Below, in pieces: positions 1 to 6,202 of a stretch of 6,521 nt of DNA. This DNA is from Pseudomonadota bacterium (GTDB taxonomy: Bacteria; Pseudomonadota; Alphaproteobacteria; Caulobacterales; Caulobacteraceae). Location of the stretch: NCBI GenBank assembly GCA_023432855.1, contig JAEZEZ010000052.1, positions 1-6,521 on the forward strand, written 5' to 3'. Under the pieces are notes generated by a model. The model saw nothing but the letters and a program-made list of their open reading frames with translations. It ran no database searches and was not told the DNA's origin. The position numbers and the translations under genes were made by a program. Positions within the stretch are counted from its first letter, which is position 1. Each line of letters starts with the position of its first letter.

Positions 1-2174
1 TGACCACCCAACGCGATCTGGCGCTGGCCTATTCGCCCGGCGTGGCCGTGCCGGTGCTGGCGATCGCCCAGGATCCGGACCTGGCCTACGAGTACACCTC
101 CAAGGGCAATCTGGTGGCGGTGATCTCCAACGGCACGGCGATCCTGGGGCTCGGCAACCTGGGCGGCTTGGCCTCCAAGCCGGTGATGGAAGGCAAGGCG
201 GTGCTGTTCAAGCGCTTCGCCGACGTGGACGCCATCGATGTCGAGGTGGCCACCACCGATCCCGACGAGTTCATCACGGTCGTGAAGAACATCGGGATGA
301 CCTACGGCGGCATCAATCTCGAGGACATCAAGAGCCCCGAATGCTTCATGATCGAGAGCGAGCTGCAGGGGCTGCTCGACATCCCGGTCTTCCATGACGA
401 CCAGCACGGCACGGCGATCATCTCGGCCGCGGGGCTGATCAACGCCTGCGAGATCACCGGGCGGCGCCTGGATGAGGTGAAGGTGGTGCTGTCGGGCGCA
501 GGCGCCGCCGGCCTCAGCTCGATCGGACTGATGAAGGCCATGGGGGTCAAGGCCGAGAACACGGTGATCCTCGACCGTGACGGCGTCGTCTACCGCGGGC
601 GCGAAAACGTCGATCAGTGGAAGGCCGCCCACGCCACCGACACCCCGCACCGAAGCCTGGCCGAGGCCATCAAGGGGGCCGACGTGTTCCTGGGCCTTTC
701 GGCCAAGGGCGTACTGACGAAGGAGATGGTCGCCTCGATGGCGCCGCGTCCGATCATCTTCGCCATGGCCAATCCGGATCCCGAGATCACGCCGGAAGAG
801 GTGATGGAGGTCCGCGACGACGCCATCATCGCCACCGGCCGGTCGGACTATCCGAACCAGGTCAACAACGTTCTGGGCTTCCCCTACATCTTCCGCGGCG
901 CGCTCGACGTGCGCGCCCGGCAGGTGAACCACGAGATGAAGATCGCCTGCGCCGAGGCGCTCGCGCGGCTGGCGCGCGAGGACGTGCCGGACGAGGTCGC
1001 CGCCGCCTACCAGGGCCGCCGGCTGAAGTTCGGGCCCGACTACATCATCCCCTCGCCCTTCGATCCCCGCCTGATCTGGTACGTCCCGCCGTTCGTGGCC
1101 GAGGCCGCCATGAAGACCGGCGTGGCGCGCAAGCCGATCGAGGACATGGACGCCTACCGCGCGGGCCTGCGCCGGCGGCTCGACCCGTCCGCCTCCCTGC
1201 TGCAGGGCATCTCCGCAGCGGTAACCGCTGCGCCGAACAAGCGGGTGGTCTTCGCCGAGGGCGAGGAGACTTCGGTCATCCGCGCCGCCTACGCCTTCAA
1301 GACCCAGGGCCTGGGCACGCCGATCCTGGTCGCGCGCGAGGAGCTGGTCCGGCGCAACGCGGCCGAAGCCGGGCTGGACTTCGACGAGCTGGGCATCGAG
1401 ATCATCAACGCCCGCCTGTCCGACCGGAACCAGGAGTACGTTGAGGCGCTCTACGCGCGGCTGGCCCGGGTCGGCTACCTGCGCCGCGATGTGCAGCGGT
1501 TGATCAATCTTGACCGCAACAGCTTCGCCGCCTCCATGGTCAAGGCCGGACACGCCGACGCCATGGTCACGGGGGTCACCCGCAGCTTCGACCAGTCGCT
1601 GGCAGACATCCGTCGCGTGCTGGATCCGGTCGGGCGGGTGATGGGCATCTCGGTTGTCCTGGCGCGCGGCCGCACCCTGTTCGTGGCCGACACCTCGCTC
1701 ACCGAGGTGCCGGTGCCCAGCGACCTCGTCGACATCGCCATGCAGGCCGCGCGGACCGTCCAGCGGCTTGGCCGCAAGCCCCGCGTCGCCTTCCTCTCCT
1801 ATTCGACCTTCGGCAATCCGGCCGGCGAGCGGGGCGCACGCGTCCGCGAGGCGGTGCGGATGATGGACCAGCGCACCGACGTCGACTTCGAGTACGAGGG
1901 CGAGATGCCCCCGGACGTCGCGCTAAATCCGGACCTGTGGGCCAACTACCCGTTCCAGCGCCTGACCGGCCCGGCCAACGTGCTGATCATGCCGGCCATC
2001 CACTCCGCCTCGATCTCCACCAAGCTGGTGCAGGCGGTCGGCGGGGCCACCGTCATCGGCCCGCTGCTGCTGGGCTTCGAGCGGGCGGTGCAGATCGCGC
2101 CGCTGTCGGCCTCGGTCAGCCAGATCATCACCGCGGCCACCTTCGCCTGCTACGAGGGCGGCGCGCGGGACTGA
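1..2174 (+). CDS. maeB: Malic enzyme with C-terminal phosphotransacetylase-like domain (MaeB type), 5' partial
   Basis: Oxidative decarboxylation of malate to pyruvate in the cytoplasm, producing NADPH or NADH. The frame is open to the window edge: codons from position 3 read TTQRDLALAYSPGVAVPV, the usual MaeB N-terminus. The GTG at 42 is therefore internal, and about 30 residues are missing by comparison with remembered E. coli MaeB. Visible are the malic-domain signature GLGNLG (about 153-170), the metal-ligand segments INLEDI (about 312-329) and FHDDQHGTA (390-416), the Rossmann loop GAGAAG (495-512) and MANPDPEI (765-788). From about 1200 a PTA_PTB-like domain runs to the end. There the catalytic PVNDLSRG segment of true phosphotransacetylases is replaced by AVQIAPLSAS (2085-2114), so this domain is probably regulatory (acetyl-CoA sensing in the family) and not enzymatic. 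Cofactor choice cannot be read: rhizobial NAD (Dme) and NADP (Tme) enzymes share this architecture. The gene converges on the permease gene. Confidence 0.97.
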   Translation, partial: TTQRDLALAYSPGVAVPVLAIAQDPDLAYEYTSKGNLVAVISNGTAILGLGNLGGLASKPVMEGKAVLFKRFADVDAIDVEVATTDPDEFITVVKNIGMTYGGINLEDIKSPECFMIESELQGLLDIPVFHDDQHGTAIISAAGLINACEITGRRLDEVKVVLSGAGAAGLSSIGLMKAMGVKAENTVILDRDGVVYRGRENVDQWKAAHATDTPHRSLAEAIKGADVFLGLSAKGVLTKEMVASMAPRPIIFAMANPDPEITPEEVMEVRDDAIIATGRSDYPNQVNNVLGFPYIFRGALDVRARQVNHEMKIACAEALARLAREDVPDEVAAAYQGRRLKFGPDYIIPSPFDPRLIWYVPPFVAEAAMKTGVARKPIEDMDAYRAGLRRRLDPSASLLQGISAAVTAAPNKRVVFAEGEETSVIRAAYAFKTQGLGTPILVAREELVRRNAAEAGLDFDELGIEIINARLSDRNQEYVEALYARLARVGYLRRDVQRLINLDRNSFAASMVKAGHADAMVTGVTRSFDQSLADIRRVLDPVGRVMGISVVLARGRTLFVADTSLTEVPVPSDLVDIAMQAARTVQRLGRKPRVAFLSYSTFGNPAGERGARVREAVRMMDQRTDVDFEYEGEMPPDVALNPDLWANYPFQRLTGPANVLIMPAIHSASISTKLVQAVGGATVIGPLLLGFERAVQIAPLSASVSQIITAATFACYEGGARD

Positions 2175-2181
2175 GGCCCGC

Positions 2182-3954
2182 TCAGTTCTTCGGCTTCACG
2201 AGTTCCGGCTCTCCTTCCGGGGTGTCGGCCGCCGTCGGGGCGACGCCCGCCGTCCCCTTGGCCTTGATCGCCTCCTGCCGCGCCGCGACCACGAAGGCCA
2301 GCACGATGGCGAAGACGCCGATGATCGTGGAGTAGGTGAAGAAGACGATGTAGCCCGCCCCGAGCGCCGCCGGGGTGACGCCGCTGGTCTGGGCGCCGGT
2401 CGCCAGCACGCCGGGGCCCATGTGGGCGAACAGGCCCTTCAGGGGGGCGAACATCCCGCCGGCCTCCGCCGCCCGGGCCGACCCTTCGACGATGCGGCCC
2501 GACTGGGCGGCGATCAGCTTGCCCGGCAGGGCGTAGAGGGAGCTGAACAGGGCGTATTGGGTGGCGGTGAAGCCGATGCTGGTCAGGCTCGACATGTAGG
2601 CGATCAGCGCCGTGCCGGCGAAGCCGCTGGCGGCGTTGTCCACCCCGATGGCCACGAACAGCGCGGGAAGGCTCGGACCCTGGGTGGCGAGCCACGCGAA
2701 CACGATGTTCGACAGGGGGCTGGCGAAGGCGCCGATGACCATCGTCCGGATCAGCCCGAGGCGGGCGACCGAGTAGCCCCCGATGCCCACGCCCACGACG
2801 CTGGCGATGACGCCGAACACCTTCCGCACCTCGGCGAGCTCGGTCTTGGTGAAGCCGAGGTCGAGGTAGAAGGGGTTCATGATGTTCAGGACGAAGTCGG
2901 CCAGGCGGTAGAAGCAGATCAGCGCCAGGATCAGGACGGCAAGACTGCCGAAACGGTCGAAGAAGTCCTTCAGGGGCGCCCCGAACGAACCAGCCAGATA
3001 GGCGCCAGGCCGCGTGCGCACGCCCGGGATCGGCCAGCAACTGAGCAGCAGGCCGCCCAGACCCACCGCGACGAGCCCGACCTGGAGATAGACGCCCAAG
3101 GTCTCGTGCTTGACCGCGCCTTCCCACGCCTCCGCCGAACCGCCCAACCCGGCCACCAGCCACGACAGGATCTGGGGCTGGGCCGTCATCCCCACCCCCA
3201 TCACCAAGGCCATCAGCACGATCAGGGCCAGCCGGACGACCCACTCCACCTTCTCCAGCATCGGCCGGGAAGGGACGTCGCCGACGGGAATGGGGCGGAT
3301 CGTGTGCTGCTTTTCGCGCGGCGCCATCAACACGCCGAGCACGCCGAAACCCATCAGCGCCGCCATCACCGCGTAGGAGAAGTTCCAGTTGTAGAGGTCG
3401 GCCAGCAGGAGCGGCGCCGCGCCCGCCACGATCATGGCGACCCGGTAGCCCCACTGATAGGCGGCGGCCATCGCCCCCTGCCGCGTTTCCCCCGCCGCCT
3501 CGATGCGCCACGCGTCGATGACGATGTCCTGGGTCGCGCCGAAGAAGCCGACCAGCACGGCGAACGCCGCCACGGCCGTAAGGGCGGATGCGGGATTCGA
3601 CCCCGCAATCAGCCACAGCCCGAGGATCACCACCGCCTGGGTGACCAGCATCCAGGAGCGCCGGTGGCCGAGGAGTTTCGTGAGCACCGGGATGGTCGTG
3701 CGGTCGACCAGCGGCGCCCAGACGAACTTCAGCGCGTACGTCAGGGTCGCCAGAGCGAAGAAGCTGATGACTGCCAGGGTCTGCCCGCTCTCGCGGAGCC
3801 ACGCCGACAGGGTGTCGAAGATCAGCAGGTTCGGCATGCCGGCCGAGAAGCCCAGCAGCAGCATGACGAACACGCGGCGTTCGCCGTAGACCTTGATCGA
3901 TTCCCAGGTGCTCAGCCGCTCGGGCTCGGCGGCCGCGGCGCTCTTGTCGGTCAT
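2182..3954 (-). CDS. ampG: AmpG-family MFS permease (probable muropeptide importer)
   Basis: A 590-residue polytopic inner-membrane protein with about 14 hydrophobic segments (roughly residues 27-46, 58-80, 101-118, 122-142, 163-185, 191-210, 238-260, 285-306, 336-355, 376-396, 402-424, 428-456, 463-484, 531-558). AmpG-like motifs are LGFSAGMPNLLIFDTLSAWL (34-53), KFVWAPLVDR (76-85), GHRRSWML (96-103), GATQDIVIDAWR (139-150) and SIGFTATQYALFSSLYALPG (459-478). AmpG transporters bring anhydromuropeptides into the cytoplasm for peptidoglycan recycling and, where present, beta-lactamase induction; the substrate here is inferred. The ATG at 3954 is preferred over an upstream in-frame TTG at 3993, because GGGGGAG lies 7 nt before the ATG and TTG extension residues look unlike the family. 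It is about 100 residues longer than remembered E. coli AmpG, partly from a hydrophilic stretch (about 485-530) before the last membrane segment. It lies 40 nt behind the hybrid kinase gene and is probably cotranscribed with it. Confidence 0.87.
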   Translation of the reverse strand: MTDKSAAAAEPERLSTWESIKVYGERRVFVMLLLGFSAGMPNLLIFDTLSAWLRESGQTLAVISFFALATLTYALKFVWAPLVDRTTIPVLTKLLGHRRSWMLVTQAVVILGLWLIAGSNPASALTAVAAFAVLVGFFGATQDIVIDAWRIEAAGETRQGAMAAAYQWGYRVAMIVAGAAPLLLADLYNWNFSYAVMAALMGFGVLGVLMAPREKQHTIRPIPVGDVPSRPMLEKVEWVVRLALIVLMALVMGVGMTAQPQILSWLVAGLGGSAEAWEGAVKHETLGVYLQVGLVAVGLGGLLLSCWPIPGVRTRPGAYLAGSFGAPLKDFFDRFGSLAVLILALICFYRLADFVLNIMNPFYLDLGFTKTELAEVRKVFGVIASVVGVGIGGYSVARLGLIRTMVIGAFASPLSNIVFAWLATQGPSLPALFVAIGVDNAASGFAGTALIAYMSSLTSIGFTATQYALFSSLYALPGKLIAAQSGRIVEGSARAAEAGGMFAPLKGLFAHMGPGVLATGAQTSGVTPAALGAGYIVFFTYSTIIGVFAIVLAFVVAARQEAIKAKGTAGVAPTAADTPEGEPELVKPKN

Positions 3955-3961
3955 CGGAAGG

Positions 3962-3968
3962 CTCCCCC
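3962..3968 (-). promoter_or_regulatory. Ribosome binding site of ampG, inside a possible hairpin
   Basis: On the minus strand the GGGGGAG at 3968-3962 is 7 nt from the ATG at 3954 and decides the start of the permease gene. It forms the 3' arm of a small RNA hairpin, 3976-3971 pairing with 3966-3961 (six pairs including one G-U, four-base loop). The site might therefore be partly masked. In a G/C-rich leader such pairings also arise by chance. Confidence 0.55.
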
Positions 3969-3994
3969 GGGAGAGCGCCCCCCGGCGCCCCAAA

Positions 3995-5515
3995 TCAGGA
4001 GGCGAGCTTTACCCGCCCGTCGCGGTTCGTCCAGCGGATCAGCATGGCCCGCAGCGCCGCGGGCTCCAGCGGCTTGGTCAGGAAGGCGTTCATGCCCGAA
4101 TCCAGGCAGGCGCGCCGGTCCTCCTCGAAGGCGTTGGCGGTGAGCGCGATGATCGGCGTGCTGTCCTCGCGGGCCCGCAGCGCCCGCGCGGCGGCCGGCC
4201 CGTCCATGCCGGGCATGCGCATGTCCATGAGCACCAGGTCGTATCGCCCGCGGGCCAGCGCCTCGAGCGCCTCTTCGCCGGAGCCCGCCAGCTCCACGCT
4301 GCAGCCTTCGCGCTTCAGCAGGGTCTGCACCAGCAGGGCGTTGACGGGGTTGTCCTCGACCAGCAGCACCCGCACCCCGGCCACGCCCGCCGCCGCCACG
4401 CGCTCGTCGTCCGCTCGCGGTCCGGACGCCGCCGGCGCGCCCGGCGCGATGGCCAGCACCCGCTCGGCCAGCGAGACCCGGCGCAGCGGCTTGATCAGGT
4501 AGCCCGAGTATCCGGCTCCCCGATACTTCTCGATCAGGTGCCGCTCCTCGGCCTTCAGCAGGATCAGCGCCTTGCGGCCCCGCGGCTTCAGCGCCAGGGG
4601 CCGGTCGCCCGCCAGCGCATGGTCGACCAGCACCGGCGCCTCCTCGGGGGCCCGCGCCAGCACCGCGTCCAGGTCGCCGTCGCACAGCGCCTGGCCGCCC
4701 GCCGCCGCCACCTGGGCGCAGGCCGCGTCGCGCACCTGGGCCGAGGGCGAGGCCACCACCACGCTCACGCCGTCCAGCGGCGCCCCCCGGTTGGCGGGGC
4801 CCGCGACGTCGAAGGTCGCCTCGAACCAGAACAGGGCGCCTTCGCCGGGCTTGCCCTCCACCCCGACGTCGCCGTCCATGGCCTCGACCAGCCGCTTGAC
4901 CACCGCCAGGCCCAGGCCCGCGCCGCCGTAACGGCTGGCGTGCTGGGGATCGGCGTGGCCGAACTCCTCGAAGATGCGCTCGCGCGCATGGGCCGGCACC
5001 CCGGGCCCGGTGTCGGCGACGGTGAAGCGCAGGCGTGTCCGCGACCCCTTGGCCTTGGCGGCGACGCGGATCAGCACCCCGCCGGTCTCGGTGAACTTGG
5101 CGGCGTTGCCCGCCAGGTTGAACAGGATCTGGCGCAGGCGGCCGTCGTCGGCGACCACGTCCGGCACGTCGCCGTCCACGGCCCAGGCGATCTCCAGCCC
5201 CTTCTCGTGGGCGCGTGGGCTCAGCAGTTCCGCGACGCCCTGCACCAGCGCCTCGATGTCCACGGGCGCGCATTCGAGCTCGAGCTTGCCCGCCTCGATG
5301 CGTGCGAAATCCAGCAGGTCGTTGACCAGGCCCAGCATGTGCTCGGCCGAGGCCCGGGCGGCGGTGACATAGGCCTTCTGCGCCCCGTCCATGCGGGTCC
5401 GCGCCAGCAGCCCGAGCATCCCGATCACCCCGTTCAGCGGTGTCCGCATCTCGTGGCTCATGAGACGCAGGAACTCCTCCCGCTGCTTCAGCCGGCCCTG
5501 TTCCTCCACGGACAT
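3995..5515 (-). CDS. shkA: Cytosolic hybrid histidine kinase, ShkA-like (HisKA-HATPase-pseudoreceiver-receiver)
   Basis: 506 residues with no membrane segment or N-terminal sensor domain. A short charged helix leads into the H-box SHEMRTPLNG (phospho-His H21). The ATPase domain shows the N-box FNLAGNAAKF (132-141), DTGPG (168-172) and GGAGLGLAVVKRLVE (197-211). Residues about 248-356 form a first receiver-like domain: its beta-1 acidic pair is replaced (VVVASPSA) and the usual Thr/Ser is Lys (ILLKAEE), although D298 and K342 remain. It is probably not phosphorylated. After the linker RADDER (367-372) a full receiver follows, with VEDN (386-389), phospho-acceptor D431 in LMDMRMPGMDG, LTAN, and K481. 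Domain order and length match Caulobacter ShkA, whose first receiver binds c-di-GMP and relieves autoinhibition. R325, Y339 and D369-D370 fall where I recall the ShkA binding and linker residues. ShkA feeds the ShpA-TacA relay for stalk genes; that role here is inferred. The ATG at 5515 has GGGGGAT upstream, and the stop is 40 nt before ampG. Confidence 0.85.
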   Translation of the reverse strand: MSVEEQGRLKQREEFLRLMSHEMRTPLNGVIGMLGLLARTRMDGAQKAYVTAARASAEHMLGLVNDLLDFARIEAGKLELECAPVDIEALVQGVAELLSPRAHEKGLEIAWAVDGDVPDVVADDGRLRQILFNLAGNAAKFTETGGVLIRVAAKAKGSRTRLRFTVADTGPGVPAHARERIFEEFGHADPQHASRYGGAGLGLAVVKRLVEAMDGDVGVEGKPGEGALFWFEATFDVAGPANRGAPLDGVSVVVASPSAQVRDAACAQVAAAGGQALCDGDLDAVLARAPEEAPVLVDHALAGDRPLALKPRGRKALILLKAEERHLIEKYRGAGYSGYLIKPLRRVSLAERVLAIAPGAPAASGPRADDERVAAAGVAGVRVLLVEDNPVNALLVQTLLKREGCSVELAGSGEEALEALARGRYDLVLMDMRMPGMDGPAAARALRAREDSTPIIALTANAFEEDRRACLDSGMNAFLTKPLEPAALRAMLIRWTNRDGRVKLAS

Positions 5516-5614
5516 CCGATCCCCCGACGCACAGGCCCCGACTGTGCAGCCCCGATCGTTAACGGGTGCTGATCAGGCGTAGCTGTTTGCGGGGGGATAG
5601 GGAGGGGGCAAGAA

Positions 5615-5768
5615 TGGCCACGAAAAACACGAAAGATCACGAAAGGCGACGTGCGGCGGGGATGCGTGCCGCCTTCCTGAGCCCGAGATTCGACGCGCCT
5701 GTGGCGCGTCCTTCACTGTCCGCTGTCACCGGCGCTGATTTCGTGATCTTTCGTGCTGTTCGTGGCCA
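5615..5768. repeat. Large imperfect inverted repeat built of CACGAAA units (MITE- or REP-like candidate)
   Basis: The left arm 5615-5644 and right arm 5739-5768 are reverse complements at 28 of 30 positions, mismatching only at arm positions 11 and 13. They are separated by 94 bases, and both outer ends are TGGCCA. Each arm is a short tandem array: the left reads CACGAAAAA, CACGAAAGAT, CACGAAAGG (5619-5646). The centre holds a perfect 8-bp hairpin. The A-rich arms contrast with the surrounding G/C-rich DNA. A direct GAAT (5612-5615 and 5769-5772) borders the element, which could be a 4-bp target duplication or chance. Similar CACGAAA-type arrays near GxxExxY genes are something I recall from other genomes. 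No transposase is present, so any mobility would be non-autonomous. Confidence 0.85.
5692..5710. repeat. Perfect 8-bp hairpin in the centre of the inverted repeat
   Basis: GACGCGCC (5692-5699) and GGCGCGTC (5703-5710) are exact reverse complements around a TGT loop. It lies near the middle of the larger inverted repeat. No T-run follows on either strand, so it is not a standard intrinsic terminator, although it could help end transcripts of the GxxExxY gene by another route or form the tip of a folded element. Confidence 0.7.
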
Positions 5769-5799
5769 GAATCCCCGGCCCAGCCTCACTGCAGTTGGA

Positions 5800-6201
5800 T
5801 CAAAGCACGAGGCGCTGAACGCGCGCCTTTGGTGAGCCGCCGAAGTTCACGAGCAAGCCAAGTCGCAGACCCGTCGCCTTGAGATAGTTCAGGAGCTGCG
5901 CACGGTGTTCGGGCGCAAACTCGCGCACCGCCTTTAGCTCGAGGAGAATGCGTCCATAGCAAACCATGTCGGGCACGTAAGTGTGCTGCAGACGTGTTCC
6001 CTTGTAGGAGATGCCCAGCGGGGCCCCCACCTCGAAGGGAATGCCGCGTGCCCGGAATTCGAGCGCGAGGCTCTCCTGGTACACAGCTTCGAGAAAGCCG
6101 GGGCCTAGCTCGCGGTATACCTCGAAGATCGCGCCCTGGATGCGAAACACTTCCTCGGCATGGAGGAGGCGTTCAGCCACCGGTTCGTCCTGAGGCTCCA
6201 C
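5800..6201 (-). CDS. GxxExxY family protein (PD-(D/E)XK nuclease-like fold)
   Basis: 133 residues, the normal size for the family (TIGR04256/PF13366, from memory). The name-giving motif is ELGPGFLEAVY, with G35, E38 and Y41. The predicted nuclease core follows: D78 in VPDM, then E88-L-K90 in LLELKAV after a beta-strand, then Q102-L-L-N-Y106, a QxxxY motif like that of Cas4/RecB-type nucleases. The end LKATGLRLGLLVNFGG is typical. Function is not established; nuclease activity is inferred from the fold. The GTG at 6201 is taken as start because it lies one base past the comM stop and allows translational coupling; a second GTG at 6180 is possible. Codon use is looser than in neighbouring genes (GTA, CTA, ATT, ACA, ACT, GGA and TTG all occur), suggesting acquisition. 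The CACGAAA inverted repeat begins 31 bp beyond its stop. Confidence 0.92.
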   Translation of the reverse strand: MEPQDEPVAERLLHAEEVFRIQGAIFEVYRELGPGFLEAVYQESLALEFRARGIPFEVGAPLGISYKGTRLQHTYVPDMVCYGRILLELKAVREFAPEHRAQLLNYLKATGLRLGLLVNFGGSPKARVQRLVL

Positions 6202-6202
6202 C

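Larger units (their letters stand above)
5516..5799. other. Non-coding stretch between the GxxExxY gene and the hybrid kinase gene
   Basis: It lies downstream of the GxxExxY gene and upstream of the kinase gene, so it should contain the kinase promoter, but I cannot identify a convincing -35/-10 pair. Nearest the kinase start are GGGGGAT (5525-5519, minus), a probable ribosome binding site, and the short palindromes CGTTAACG (5557-5564) and CTGATCAG (5569-5576). The distal half is taken up by a large inverted repeat. A reading frame through it (5566-5835, +) merely translates the repeat arms and is not believed. Confidence 0.7.

Noticed and set aside
617..1444. Second plus-strand frame (275 codons) inside the malic enzyme gene
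   Set aside because: It is Arg/Gly-rich, has no domain, and lies wholly within a clear conserved coding sequence.
2422..4143. Long plus-strand reading frame (573 codons) opposite ampG
   Set aside because: Its translation is rich in Arg, His, Gln, Asp and Gly with no recognisable motif. It is the antisense shadow of a well-supported membrane protein in high-GC DNA.
3893..5572. Plus-strand reading frame (559 codons) opposite the hybrid kinase
   Set aside because: It is a low-complexity Arg/His/Gln/Gly-rich translation lying antisense to a kinase with every expected motif.
5608..5620. Possible sigma-54 promoter on the minus strand (TGGC-N5-TTGC) upstream of the kinase
   Set aside because: The spacing between the TGGC and TTGC elements is two bases too short for sigma-54, and the first element overlaps the repeat arm.
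5619..5646. CRISPR-like short repeat units
   Set aside because: The CACGAAA units are only 9-10 bases and directly adjacent, with no spacers. They form one arm of an inverted repeat.
5692..5710. Intrinsic terminator for the GxxExxY/comM transcript
   Set aside because: The stem is perfect, but neither side has a T-run, so it does not meet the usual criteria.
5566..5835. Small plus-strand reading frame (89 codons) starting near the inverted repeat
   Set aside because: Its only notable peptide, MATKNTKDHER, is the CACGAAA repeat translated. The frame runs into the antisense of the GxxExxY gene.
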